64,000 nucleotides of DNA from NCBI RefSeq assembly GCF_000967495.1, contig NZ_JXXU01000053.1, positions 23,133 through 87,132 on the forward strand. Direction: 5' to 3'. Of this stretch, positions 1 through 8,401 are shown piece after piece (the first letter of the stretch is position 1; the number at the start of each line of letters is the position of its first letter). The translations under genes and the position numbers were made by a program. The notes below the pieces were generated by a model. It searched no databases, was not told the DNA's origin, and worked only from the letters and a program-made list of their open reading frames with translations. The stretch comes from Vibrio neptunius (GTDB lineage Bacteria; Pseudomonadota; Gammaproteobacteria; Enterobacterales; Vibrionaceae).

Positions 1-2
1 TA

Positions 3-695
3 CTGCTACAAAATCAAGTCCCAGTCACGCTAGTAGGCAGAAGTGCCGACAAGCTCGCACAGGCGGCTAGCGAGCTTGGTGAGTTGGGCATGGTAAAAAC
101 GCACCAGACAGATTTGTATAATGCTGACTCTGTCTCGCAACTTGTACAGGAAATCCAAGATTCCCAGCAAACCATCGGCTATTTAGTCAATGCCGCGGGT
201 TACTTTAACCCCAAAGCCTTCATTGACCATACTGAACAGGATTATGATCGCTACCACCAGCTTAATAAGGCGATATTTCAAATCACGCAGGCTGTTGCGC
301 AAAAGATGATTCAGGCCAACCGTGGTAGTATTGTCAATATTGGTTCCATGTGGGCGAAACAAGCGATTAAAGCCACACCTTCTTCAGCTTACTCGATGGC
401 TAAAGCGGGTCTGCATGCACTGACTCAGCACTTGGCGATGGAGTTGGCTGATTACAATATTCGAGTCAACGCTGTCTCGCCAGCCGTGGTAAAAACGCCC
501 ATCTATGAAGCGTTTATTGACCCTAAAGACGTCGAGCAGGCTTTGGAAAGCTTTAACGATTTTCACCCGATAGGTCGAGTCGGAACCGCGACGGATGTGG
601 CGAACAGCATCAGCTTTTTGCTCTCGGATCAGGCGAGCTGGGTGACAGGAGCTATCTGGGACGTGGATGGCGGCGTGATCGCTGGCCGTAACTAA
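3..695 (+). CDS. Short-chain dehydrogenase/reductase, 5' end outside the window
   Basis: This is the larger part of a classical SDR oxidoreductase that uses NAD(P)H. The reading frame is open to the window edge, and its first visible residues (VTLVGRSADKL) fit the second Rossmann strand, so the glycine-rich cofactor loop lies upstream of the window. The NAAG-type segment (VNAAGYF), the Ser of the VNIGS strand and the catalytic YSMAK are all present. The C-terminal WVTGAIWDVDGG is the usual SDR ending. It is followed 25 bases later by the double-cupin gene on the same strand, so the two may be co-transcribed. The substrate is unknown. Confidence 0.85.
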   Translation: MLQNQVPVTLVGRSADKLAQAASELGELGMVKTHQTDLYNADSVSQLVQEIQDSQQTIGYLVNAAGYFNPKAFIDHTEQDYDRYHQLNKAIFQITQAVAQKMIQANRGSIVNIGSMWAKQAIKATPSSAYSMAKAGLHALTQHLAMELADYNIRVNAVSPAVVKTPIYEAFIDPKDVEQALESFNDFHPIGRVGTATDVANSISFLLSDQASWVTGAIWDVDGGVIAGRN

Positions 696-720
696 TGCAT
701 ATCAACCTAAGGAGTAACTG

Positions 721-1377
721 ATGCTCAATATGAACTTTGCCCAGCGCGTCGTCATTGATACTGAGTCGATGCCTTGGGTTGCTAGCCCAGCCAAAGGCGT
801 TTGGCGCAAACCGCTAGAGCGAGAAGACGCAGAATCCGGCCATACAACCAGTGTCGTCCGCTACGATGCGGGCTCTCGTTTCAACACGCATCCACATCCA
901 ATGGGAGAAGAAATATTCGTCTTGGAGGGTATCTTCTCCGATGAACAGGGGGACTACCCCGCAGGCAGCTATCTGCGTAACCCACCCGGCAGTCAACACG
1001 CTCCTTTCAGCGATCAAGGCTGTACCATCTTAGTGAAACTGAATCAGTTTGATGAGAGAGATAGCGCGAGCATCAGGGTGAACACCCACACGCAAGCTTG
1101 GTTACCTGGAATTGGCGGCCTTGAAGTGATGCCATTGCATGAGTTCGAACATGAACACGTCGCTTTGGTGAAATGGCCAGCGGGAGAAAGGTTTCAGCCG
1201 CATCGACATTTTGGCGGTGAAGAGATCTTTGTCCTTTCAGGAGAGTTCGCCGACGAACATGGCCGCTACCCAAAAGGGAGCTGGTTACGTAGCCCACATA
1301 TGAGCGAGCATTTTCCTTTTGTTGAGCAGGAAACAATCATTTTGGTCAAAACAGGGCACTTGCCCTTATTACGCTAA
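721..1377 (+). CDS. Double-cupin protein of the ChrR-like cupin family
   Basis: The 218-residue protein consists of two tandem cupin domains. The first carries H57, H59, E63 and H92. The second repeats the pattern with H160, H162, E166 and H196, in each case around a GEEIFVL strand. These His/Glu sets bind a divalent metal in cupins of the ChrR C-terminal type. There is no zinc-binding anti-sigma N-terminal domain, so this is probably a metal-dependent sensor or enzyme rather than an anti-sigma factor. An AAGGAG ribosome-binding site sits 6 bases before the ATG. The upstream SDR may share its transcript. The function is not known. Confidence 0.75.
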   Translation: MLNMNFAQRVVIDTESMPWVASPAKGVWRKPLEREDAESGHTTSVVRYDAGSRFNTHPHPMGEEIFVLEGIFSDEQGDYPAGSYLRNPPGSQHAPFSDQGCTILVKLNQFDERDSASIRVNTHTQAWLPGIGGLEVMPLHEFEHEHVALVKWPAGERFQPHRHFGGEEIFVLSGEFADEHGRYPKGSWLRSPHMSEHFPFVEQETIILVKTGHLPLLR

Positions 1378-1391
1378 ATGATTTGACAACA

Positions 1392-1418
1392 TGGCCATCT
1401 GGTTAACCTAGATGGCCA
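1392..1418. terminator. Hairpin between convergent genes
   Basis: TGGCCATCT and AGATGGCCA form a perfect 9-bp stem around a 9-base loop. It lies between the stops of the cupin gene (+) and the SDR gene (-). The following T-run is weak, so termination is inferred mainly from position. Confidence 0.5.
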
Positions 1419-1429
1419 GTTCCGTTTGC

Positions 1430-2161
1430 CTATTTTCCACCTGCGATATCGATGAACGAACCGGTCACAAACGATGCTTCATCAGACAGTAGCCAAGCGA
1501 TCGACTGAGCAACCTCTAGTGCCGTACCACCGCGTCCAAGCGGAATTTGAGAAGCGAGTCGGTCTACACGCCCTGGTTCACCGCCATCGGCATGCATCTC
1601 AGTGTAAATGCAGCCCGGCCTGACGCCATTGACTCGAATATCACGTTCAGCCAGCTCTAGAGATAAACCTTTAGTTAAGGAATCCATCGCTCCTTTCGAT
1701 GCGGCATAATCGACATATTCAAACGGTGCTCCTGTTCTTGACGCTGCCGATGAGACATTGACGATAGCTCCTGACGCATCCAGTTGATTGATAAACGCTT
1801 TGCAGCACAGGAAACAACTCACTACATTGGCTTCCATCACCTGTCTAAACCGCTCAACATCAACTTTATTCAACGTCGTTTGCTGAAACAAGACACCGGC
1901 GTTGTTCACCAGATGAGTCACCACACCAAAACGAGCCTTGACGACACTGAACATAGTTTCAACCTGATCTTCATCCGAAACATCCGCTTGATGGGCGAAC
2001 GCACGACCACCCGACTGAGTTATCGCCTCCACCACCTCATCAGCACGCTGGTGGTTCTTAAGATAATTGACACACACAGCGTAGCCCTGCTTTGCAAGAA
2101 GCTTAGCGGTTTCTGCTCCAATCCCTCTTCCCGCGCCTGTCACGATGACCACTTTATCCAT
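1430..2161 (-). CDS. Short-chain dehydrogenase/reductase, YgfF-like
   Basis: This is a complete 243-residue SDR. It shows the NAD(P)-binding TGAGRGIG loop at residues 8-15, the NNAG motif near residue 87, Ser138 and the catalytic pair Y152 and K156 (YAASK). The SFIDIAGG ending is typical of the family. It resembles the YgfF / glucose-dehydrogenase-like subgroup, but the substrate cannot be read from sequence. It lies about 40 bases downstream of a LysR regulator gene on the same strand, which probably controls it or is co-transcribed with it. Confidence 0.85.
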   Translation of the reverse strand: MDKVVIVTGAGRGIGAETAKLLAKQGYAVCVNYLKNHQRADEVVEAITQSGGRAFAHQADVSDEDQVETMFSVVKARFGVVTHLVNNAGVLFQQTTLNKVDVERFRQVMEANVVSCFLCCKAFINQLDASGAIVNVSSAASRTGAPFEYVDYAASKGAMDSLTKGLSLELAERDIRVNGVRPGCIYTEMHADGGEPGRVDRLASQIPLGRGGTALEVAQSIAWLLSDEASFVTGSFIDIAGGK

Positions 2162-2197
2162 CTGCTCGTCCTTTCCTTATCTTTTCTATTAGGTTGG

Positions 2198-2212
2198 TTT
2201 TACACTGTAAAA
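2198..2212. promoter_or_regulatory. parS2 centromere site (candidate)
   Basis: TTTTACACTGTAAAA matches the published Vibrio chromosome-II parS2 consensus NTTTACANTGTAAAN at every defined base. ParB2 is expected to bind it. It overlaps the last codons and stop of the LysR gene, so the centromere motif also encodes that protein's C-terminal HFTV. Confidence 0.8.
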
Positions 2213-3099
2213 TGCGTTGGTTCCTGCATTTTCTCCACACCACTCATTAAACGCTCAACCAGTAAGGTCAACGCCTTAGGTTGGTAGCGCCTTTGTTTAT
2301 ACACCAGATACGCCTGTCTCACACTACGCTGATACTGAGGCAACACTCGGACAATATTCATCCCTTCATGAACATGCCTAAATGGTAAAGAAGCCACGCC
2401 TAACCCTTTTTCAACCGCGCCGCATACCGCCAGAATATCGTTAACAATCAGCTTAGGTTTGACCGTCATGACATCAACCAAACGTTCCTGTTCGTAAACC
2501 GAGATGTCTAATGCATGATCGACACTAACCCAATCCAGCTTGCTGAGCTGCTGTAAATCTTTCACATTCCCTACTCGCTTGATGTATTCAGGGCTGGCAA
2601 AGAAGGCATGGCGAGCTTTAAACAAAGGTCTGGCTATCATGTCATTCATTTCTGCCAAATCGAAGGTGATCAATAAATCTCGGTCTGTTTGGGGAACGGC
2701 TTGCTCCTGGCTCAGCACCAAGTCGAGTGAGACATTGGGGTAATCAACCAAAAACTGTTCAACGACATCGCCCACAAAAGCACAATAAAAATTGTGGGGT
2801 AGTGCAAGCTTTATCTTACCCGAGACTTGCTGAGTATCTGAAACCATCTGACCAAAGCCAGACTCGATCGACTCCATACCGCTCTGCAACACCTCAAACG
2901 CCTGTAGACCACTTGCGACCAGCTCCCTACCCTTCTTCTCAAGCAAACGGATATTCAGACGCTGCTCTAACGCCGAGAGACGGCGCGACATGGTTGATAC
3001 TGGCAATTGCAGTTTCTTAGACGCAGCCAGTAAAGAACCTTCTTCGACAACGCAACAGAACAAATAAAGGTCATCAATGTTTCCAAATATGGAATTCAT
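2200..3099 (-). CDS. LysR-family transcriptional regulator
   Basis: This is a LysR-type DNA-binding regulator of about 299 residues. The N-terminal winged helix-turn-helix reads GSLLAASKKLQLPVSTMSRR, followed by a substrate-binding domain. I chose the ATG at 3099. An upstream in-frame GTG would add nine basic residues but has no better ribosome-binding site, and family members normally begin just before the HTH. The gene is followed by an SDR gene on the same strand, a likely target. Its last codons coincide with a parS2 motif. The inducer is unknown. Confidence 0.85.
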   Translation of the reverse strand: MNSIFGNIDDLYLFCCVVEEGSLLAASKKLQLPVSTMSRRLSALEQRLNIRLLEKKGRELVASGLQAFEVLQSGMESIESGFGQMVSDTQQVSGKIKLALPHNFYCAFVGDVVEQFLVDYPNVSLDLVLSQEQAVPQTDRDLLITFDLAEMNDMIARPLFKARHAFFASPEYIKRVGNVKDLQQLSKLDWVSVDHALDISVYEQERLVDVMTVKPKLIVNDILAVCGAVEKGLGVASLPFRHVHEGMNIVRVLPQYQRSVRQAYLVYKQRRYQPKALTLLVERLMSGVEKMQEPTHFTV

Positions 3100-3181
3100 A
3101 CTTCTAAACCTGCTTATTTTTTTCACTTATGGCTAGTTATATCCTTAGTGACAACATAAGAACAAGCAGAGGAGGCGAAAT

Positions 3182-3421
3182 ATGAGTCGCAAACATTTTT
3201 GGATTTCAGCCCTACTTTCTTCACTGACTATGGCCGTCATCATGTCTGGATTAATTTCTGGCTATAAACTTGGCTTTAGTAGCGAATGGCCAGCGATCTG
3301 GCTCGACAGTTTTATCCTTGCGTGGCCAGCAGCACTCGTACTCAACCTGACCGTACTGCCGCTAATACGTAGGCTCTCAAGTTGGCTAGCTGGGTGCGGT
3401 GTTGTATCACAGGCCCAATGA
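3182..3421 (+). CDS. DUF2798 small membrane protein
   Basis: A 79-residue protein with two predicted membrane helices (about residues 8-28 and 43-65), matching the pattern of DUF2798 proteins. A GAGGCG ribosome-binding site precedes the ATG by 6 bases. It is transcribed divergently from the LysR gene with roughly 80 bases between the starts, so LysR could control it too. Its function is unknown. Confidence 0.7.
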   Translation: MSRKHFWISALLSSLTMAVIMSGLISGYKLGFSSEWPAIWLDSFILAWPAALVLNLTVLPLIRRLSSWLAGCGVVSQAQ

Positions 3422-3481
3422 TTGCTTTGTGAGCGATACGGGAGCGTCTGATTTGCTCCCTCTTTCACTGTTTTGAAATGG

Positions 3482-4711
3482 TTATTGAATCATGATGTCG
3501 CGCAGTTGCTTTTCTCTTTGAGCGGTGAGCCAATTCAGGCATTGCTCTTTTAACGACGGATGAGGCGCAGTCACTAAGCGACAAGTCGCATCTCGGTGCT
3601 TTAACCACTGTCTTTGTACCTCACGTAACTCGAAAGACTGAGGTTTCGGCAACATATACTCTGGGGATGGCAGCTTGAGATAATCCATCACCTCATGGTA
3701 AGTCGCATTGAGACGCCTGTCAGTTTCAGCCAACGGCGTAAGCACACTCTCGATATGACCTTGAACCGCCTTTTCCAAAGCCTCAAGGTAGCGGTTTTTC
3801 TGTTTTTGAATGGATTCACTAATCCAAGCTCCTCTCCCAGAACCGCCGTGCATTTCTTCTTGTTGCGCTTTAAGAGTAACATAGGTCGTCATTTCGTTGT
3901 AAGCGGCCTCTATCAATGCTGAATACTGCCCTGAGAGTTGCGCATTCAAAGCACTTAACTCACTTTGACGACGAGTTTCTTGTTCTAGTGCATCTCTATT
4001 TGCGCAGTACCCAGCGCCTGCGCCACTGGAAATGTAATAGCATAGGTTAAAAGGCACCACTTGGTTGTCTTTCCAATGCTGATAATAGTCTTTGACCGCA
4101 TATGACAGCTCAGCGGGAACCCAACCACCACGAGTGATGAGCCAGAATATGAGCTCAGGGTCGGGTTTACCAAATACACTCCCTTCGCGCGATGCCTGTT
4201 CTGCCAACTCCCATACATCATAAAATGGCCATTTACCATCTTCATCCTTTACGTCATACATCTCGAAGAACGCTTCTACGTCCCGCTCAGGTAACTCTGC
4301 CGCATAGCGGAGCGTTTGGATTATCTGTTCTTCACCATAAAGCGATAAAGCGGGGTTGTGTTGTTTGGCCTTCTGATAGGTCTCAAGCGCACTTTTAGGG
4401 TCTGACATTGATATACTGCCCGCTCTAAAGAACACCTTCTCAAGGTAGTTGTCTAGTGCCTCTTGATGGCCCTGCAAAGCGGCTTGCTGATAGTGATAGA
4501 CACTCTGCTGGTCAGACAGGATATATTGATAAGCGAGCCTAAAATGCGCCTCAGCGCTGCCTTGTTCTGCGGCGGCCATGTACAAAGATTTGGCTTGCTC
4601 CTCATCACCCTGCTCAAAGAGTATATTGGCTCGTTCAAGCGCATTCGTTTGTGCAGAGATTGCGGGAAATGCTACACAGCAGCTAAGAAATATCGCAAGT
4701 CGTTTACTCAT
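3482..4711 (-). CDS. Exported Sel1/TPR-repeat protein with DUF1311 (LprI-like) C-terminus
   Basis: The 409-residue protein starts with a signal peptide (cleavage probably after PAISA), so it should be periplasmic or envelope-located. Residues about 25-115 contain Sel1/TPR-like helical repeats (ANILFEQGDEEQAKSLYMAA and the following SAEAHFRLAY). The C-terminal part (RQWLKHRDATCRLVTAPHPS and QCLNWLTAQREKQL) resembles DUF1311, the fold of the lysozyme inhibitor LprI, with its paired cysteines. Lysozyme inhibition is inference only. It appears to be monocistronic. Confidence 0.6.
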   Translation of the reverse strand: MSKRLAIFLSCCVAFPAISAQTNALERANILFEQGDEEQAKSLYMAAAEQGSAEAHFRLAYQYILSDQQSVYHYQQAALQGHQEALDNYLEKVFFRAGSISMSDPKSALETYQKAKQHNPALSLYGEEQIIQTLRYAAELPERDVEAFFEMYDVKDEDGKWPFYDVWELAEQASREGSVFGKPDPELIFWLITRGGWVPAELSYAVKDYYQHWKDNQVVPFNLCYYISSGAGAGYCANRDALEQETRRQSELSALNAQLSGQYSALIEAAYNEMTTYVTLKAQQEEMHGGSGRGAWISESIQKQKNRYLEALEKAVQGHIESVLTPLAETDRRLNATYHEVMDYLKLPSPEYMLPKPQSFELREVQRQWLKHRDATCRLVTAPHPSLKEQCLNWLTAQREKQLRDIMIQ

Positions 4712-4816
4712 CTGTCGTCCGGTACCTTATCTAACCAGCATCTATTGAAAGCGTTTATTACCTAAAAAACAATGCCCTATCGAATCAGATGATGAGTTTT
4801 CTCAGTGTTCAGAAAC

Positions 4817-4844
4817 AAAAAAGGGATCACGAGGATCCCTTTTT
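4817..4844. terminator. Rho-independent terminator, possibly bidirectional
   Basis: AAAAGGGATC and GATCCCTTTT form a 10-bp stem with a 5-base loop. A/T runs flank both sides, so it can work in either direction. It lies just after the stop of the YebC-type gene on the minus strand. Confidence 0.8.
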
Positions 4845-4878
4845 AGCAATTTTTCAGTACACATTAATGTACCTGAGA

Positions 4879-5595
4879 TTACAGCTCAGCGTTGTGGTAA
4901 ACCTGCTGAACATCATCACAATCATCTAGCATGTCGAGGAACTTCTGGAATTTCTCTGCATCTTCACCCGCAACCGGCGTGTGGGTTTGAGGTACGAATG
5001 TAATTTCTTCAACATCAAGCGTTAGATCTGGGAAAGCACCGTTTAGAGCCGTCTTCGTTTTGAAGAACTCAGTGTGAGGGGCGAATACCGTGATCACACC
5101 ATCCTCTAGTTCAACGTCTGTGACATCCACATCATCCATCATTAGCGTTTCTAGAATGATCTCGTCATCATCGCCTTTGAACTGGAATACCGCTTGGTGA
5201 TCAAACATATGCGAAACTGAACCTTCAACGCCAATTTTCGCACCTGTTTTAACAAAACACTGGCGTACATCTTGGAAAGTACGGTTACCGTTATCTGTTA
5301 GACAATCAACGATCACACTAGTACCGCCTGGGCCAAAGCCTTCGTAACGTGCAGGAACGTAGTCTTCGCCACCGCCACCGTTGGCTTTATCAATCGCTTT
5401 GTCGATAACGTGTGCAGGAACTTGGTCTTTTTTCGCTTTTGCGATCAGGTGCTTAAGAGACAAATTCATGTCTGGATCTGCACCGCCATTTTTCGCGCAC
5501 ATGTAAATTTCTTTACCGTATTTGGAATAAACTTTAATTTTTGCGCCAGCTGTTTTCGCCATAGAGGCTTTGCGCACTTCAAAACTTCTTCCCAT
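4879..5595 (-). CDS. YebC/PmpR-family regulatory protein (YeeN-like)
   Basis: This is a full-length 238-residue YebC/TACO1-family protein. Family signatures include the N-terminal KAGAKIKVYSK-like segment (here TAGAKIKVYSKYGKEIY), VPAHVIDKAIDKANGG, YEGFGPGGTSVIVDCLTDN and RTFQDVRQCFVKTGAKIG. The divergent N-terminus (MGRSFEVRKASMAKTAG) places it in the YeeN branch rather than orthodox YebC (MAGHSKWAN). Family members act as DNA-binding regulators, and recent work links YebC proteins to translation of proline-rich stretches. It is monocistronic and ends at a strong terminator. Confidence 0.9.
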   Translation of the reverse strand: MGRSFEVRKASMAKTAGAKIKVYSKYGKEIYMCAKNGGADPDMNLSLKHLIAKAKKDQVPAHVIDKAIDKANGGGGEDYVPARYEGFGPGGTSVIVDCLTDNGNRTFQDVRQCFVKTGAKIGVEGSVSHMFDHQAVFQFKGDDDEIILETLMMDDVDVTDVELEDGVITVFAPHTEFFKTKTALNGAFPDLTLDVEEITFVPQTHTPVAGEDAEKFQKFLDMLDDCDDVQQVYHNAEL

Positions 5596-5684
5596 CGGGA
5601 TGTTCTCTCTAATTCAATTTAACGCGAAGGATTTTAGCAAAAATCGAGACCATTTCAATTTCTCGATGTCTTGCACGCAGGACG

Positions 5685-5894
5685 TCAGGCGACACCCATC
5701 ACTCGCTTGTACTTGGCTACAGATTCGAGAAAAGATGCTCGTTCATCTTCATCTCTGATTTTATCCGCTTGCTGATCAATTTCATCTGGCCCTGCTTTCA
5801 CTTCACGCAGCTTCCAGACTAAAAATGAGGCCTGTTTATCAAGCTCAATTTTGTTTTTTTCATTGGCTGGGAGGGTAGATAAATTAATCGACAT
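5685..5894 (-). CDS. DUF3283-family small cytoplasmic protein
   Basis: A 69-residue charged, mostly helical protein (MSINLSTLPANEKNKIELDK to the VMGVA end). It matches the pattern I associate with the Vibrio DUF3283 family. I use the internal ATG at 5894, because the upstream extension is hydrophobic and atypical. The function is unknown. Confidence 0.6.
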   Translation of the reverse strand: MSINLSTLPANEKNKIELDKQASFLVWKLREVKAGPDEIDQQADKIRDEDERASFLESVAKYKRVMGVA

Positions 5895-6004
5895 ACAAAA
5901 GGGCTGAATCTGCAAAAATATGGAGAGGGAATATAGCACATCCGTGACTTAAATGGACATCAAAGCACGACAAGTGCGTTAACTAAGCTCAAAAAAAGAA
6001 AAAT

Positions 6005-6031
6005 TAAGGGTGGCAATATGAGCCACCCTTA
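6005..6031 (-). terminator. Rho-independent terminator
   Basis: TAAGGGTGGC and GCCACCCTTA form a 10-bp stem with a 7-base loop. On the minus strand it is followed by a T-rich stretch, fitting termination of the small gene ending at 6055. Confidence 0.8.
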
Positions 6032-6054
6032 CATCGATTATCACTGTCATCACA

Positions 6055-6252
6055 CTAGTGCAGAATGCCTAGGTCTTTCGCTTCCTCTATGGTTAAGCCG
6101 CTTTCGCGAATCTCTCTTAATGCTTCAATACGACGACGAGCCTCCGCCGACTTAACACTTTTGGTTGGCTTCTGTGATTGTACTTCTTCCGTGAAGTCCC
6201 ACTTGTCTGTGATTTTCGTCATTTCATCATGGTCAATAGAATTAATGGACAT
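6055..6252 (-). CDS. PA3496-family small protein
   Basis: A 65-residue charged protein with a C-terminal helix (SAEARRRIEALREIRESGLT) typical of the PA3496 family of putative envelope-integrity proteins. A very good ribosome-binding site (GGAGGTTACA directly before ATG) selects the start at 6252. Its biochemical role is unknown. It has its own terminator. Confidence 0.65.
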   Translation of the reverse strand: MSINSIDHDEMTKITDKWDFTEEVQSQKPTKSVKSAEARRRIEALREIRESGLTIEEAKDLGILH

Positions 6253-6623
6253 TGTAACCTCCGAACAAACCATGCAAGGGACAGCTAATCTGTAGCAAAA
6301 GTGCGCCGCCCTTGTTAAGAATTTTAGCTTGATAATGTGATTGTGCTAATAGTTCGCACACAGTTAGTGTTTTTTGTATAAATAAGCTTTGCGCATGGCC
6401 AAATGGCGAAGTACATTTAAAAGATTACCCCTAGCCTTTTTAAGGCGATCCAGCTCTCACTTTCCACGCTGACGCCAGTGGAATTTCGCCTTCACAAATG
6501 ACAACTCTGTTCAGATACCAAACGTTTTTCGAGTCACTTCACTGTTTTCATCACGACTTCTTTTCAGTCAAAAATTAACAGTTAATGATAATCATTCTCC
6601 TTTATTTTTAGGTAAGTGTGATT
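6253..6623. other. Divergent intergenic region with Fur box
   Basis: About 370 bases separate the PA3496-type gene from the ABC ATPase operon. The only clear element is the Fur-type operator at 6581-6599. Promoters are presumed for both directions. I see no additional open frame. Confidence 0.6.
6581..6599. promoter_or_regulatory. Fur box upstream of ABC ATPase operon
   Basis: GTTAATGATAATCATTCTC matches the classical 19-base Fur operator GATAATGATAATCATTATC at 17 positions. It contains the full AATGATAATCATT core. It sits 25 bases before the ATG of the first ABC ATPase, a position where Fe-Fur would block transcription. Confidence 0.8.
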
Positions 6624-7472
6624 ATGAGTGATAAAGAGCTAACGCATGCGGTACATCACGACCCGATCATTCAGGTTCGTAATTTGTGCGTCGACTACAT
6701 AACGGACAACGGCGACTTTCGCGCCGTGAAATCGGTCAGCTTTGATATAGGCAAAGGTGAAATATTTGGTCTTGCGGGCGAATCTGGCTGTGGTAAAAGC
6801 ACGATCGCTTTTGCTATCAATCGCCTCCACAAGCCACCCGCGTTCATCTCTGGAGGGCAAATCCATTTCGACGGTCAGGATCTGCTTAAACTGTCAGATC
6901 GCGAGATAAACGCGATTCGTTGGAGCGAAATTGCGATGGTTTTCCAAAGCGCAATGAATTCGCTGAACCCAGTTCTGCCCATTCAGGAACAGTTTGCCGA
7001 CGTGTTGCGCCACCATAAAGGCATCAGTGACCTTGAGGCGAAAGACCGAGCAGAAAAGCTGCTGGACTTGGTCAACATTCCACGTGAACGATTAAGCGAA
7101 TATCCTCACCAGTTCAGTGGCGGCATGCGCCAGCGACTCGTGATTGCGATTGCTTTATCGCTCAACCCAAAGCTGATCATTATGGATGAGCCCACAACCG
7201 CACTGGATGTCGTGGTACAACGTGAGATTCTACAGCAAATCTATCAATTACGTGAAGAGTTTGGTTTCTCAGTCCTGTTTATCACTCATGACCTGGCACT
7301 AATGAGCCAGTTGTGTGATCGGATTGCCATTATGCGCCACGGAGAAATCGTTGAAATCAATCAGTCGACGCAGATCCGTAACCATCCTCAGCATCCTTAC
7401 ACAAAGAAGCTTTGGGCGTCATTCCCCAACATTCATCAAGGTAAGCATCACGCGCAAGGAGCCACGGTATGA
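6624..7472 (+). CDS. ABC transporter ATP-binding protein, oligopeptide type (DppD/OppD-like)
   Basis: This 282-residue ABC ATPase has Walker A (GESGCGKST), Q-loop (FQSAMNSLNP), signature (FSGGMRQRL), Walker B (LIIMDEPTTALD) and the C-terminal HPYTKKL segment of oligopeptide/nickel-type importers. The ATG at 6624 is preferred to the GTG two codons earlier. Its stop overlaps the start of a second ATPase by four bases. A Fur box just upstream indicates iron repression, so the substrate may be an iron chelate or peptide siderophore; that is inference. No permease or binding-protein gene is adjacent. Confidence 0.85.
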   Translation: MSDKELTHAVHHDPIIQVRNLCVDYITDNGDFRAVKSVSFDIGKGEIFGLAGESGCGKSTIAFAINRLHKPPAFISGGQIHFDGQDLLKLSDREINAIRWSEIAMVFQSAMNSLNPVLPIQEQFADVLRHHKGISDLEAKDRAEKLLDLVNIPRERLSEYPHQFSGGMRQRLVIAIALSLNPKLIIMDEPTTALDVVVQREILQQIYQLREEFGFSVLFITHDLALMSQLCDRIAIMRHGEIVEINQSTQIRNHPQHPYTKKLWASFPNIHQGKHHAQGATV

Positions 7473-8401
7473 ACCAGCCTATTATCCAACTCAACAATGT
7501 TGTCAAAGAATTCACGATTGGCGGTGGTTTCGCCTCACAAGATAGGTTTAAAGCACTGCAAGGCGTCAGCTTTAGCCTCCACAAAGGCAAAACTCTGGCT
7601 CTGGTCGGTGAGTCCGGTTGTGGAAAAAGCACCTGTGCCCGCTTGATCACCAAAGTCCACTCGGCCACATCAGGAGAGATCCTGTTTAACGGCAACAACA
7701 TTGAACAGATCCAGAGCCGAAAAGCCCTGCTTGATTATCGCAGTAAAGTGCAAATGGTGTTTCAGGACCCGTTTGGTTCACTTAATCCAACTCATACCAT
7801 TGCTCATCACCTCACCCGCCCTCTTAAGATCCATAAGCAGGTAAAGAGCAACCATGCCATCCCACAACGATTGAATGAGTTATTGGACTTAGTCGAACTC
7901 GCACCAGACACATTAGAAAAGTACCCTCACCAGTTAAGTGGAGGCCAGCGACAACGGGTGAATTTAGCGCGAGCACTAGCAGTTGGCGCGGAAGTGATAT
8001 TGGCTGATGAGCCAACATCGATGCTTGATGTTTCGATACGGCTTGGCGTGCTTAACCTGATGCAAAGAATGAAGAAGGAGCTGGGTATCGGCTTTTTGTA
8101 TATCACACATGATTTAGCGACCGCTCATTACATCGCGGAGGAAACCGCCGTCATGTATAAAGGTCAGATTGTTGAGTGGGGTGACACACAGGCGATCTTA
8201 ACCGATCCGCAACATCCTTACACCAAGCTGTTGATCTCTGCGGTACCGGATCCTGATCTGCCGTTTGGCAATCTGGTCAAGAGTGAACCAAACTACTCTG
8301 TGGACGCTGATCAAATTCGCGCGACTAGTGCAGTAGTGCAACAAGGCTATGATCAAATTGGTCCAAATCATTTTGTAAAACATTGGGTTAAAGCAGCATG
8401 A
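7469..8401 (+). CDS. ABC transporter ATP-binding protein, oligopeptide type (DppF/OppF-like)
   Basis: This is the 310-residue partner ATPase. It has Walker A GESGCGKST, signature LSGGQRQRVN, Walker B VILADEPTSMLD and a C-terminal HPYTKLL motif. DppD- and DppF-type proteins normally pair as a heterodimer on two permeases. It overlaps both neighbours (ATGA junctions), showing translational coupling in a three-gene, Fur-box-controlled operon. The absence of membrane and binding components means they must be encoded elsewhere. Confidence 0.85.
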   Translation: MNQPIIQLNNVVKEFTIGGGFASQDRFKALQGVSFSLHKGKTLALVGESGCGKSTCARLITKVHSATSGEILFNGNNIEQIQSRKALLDYRSKVQMVFQDPFGSLNPTHTIAHHLTRPLKIHKQVKSNHAIPQRLNELLDLVELAPDTLEKYPHQLSGGQRQRVNLARALAVGAEVILADEPTSMLDVSIRLGVLNLMQRMKKELGIGFLYITHDLATAHYIAEETAVMYKGQIVEWGDTQAILTDPQHPYTKLLISAVPDPDLPFGNLVKSEPNYSVDADQIRATSAVVQQGYDQIGPNHFVKHWVKAA

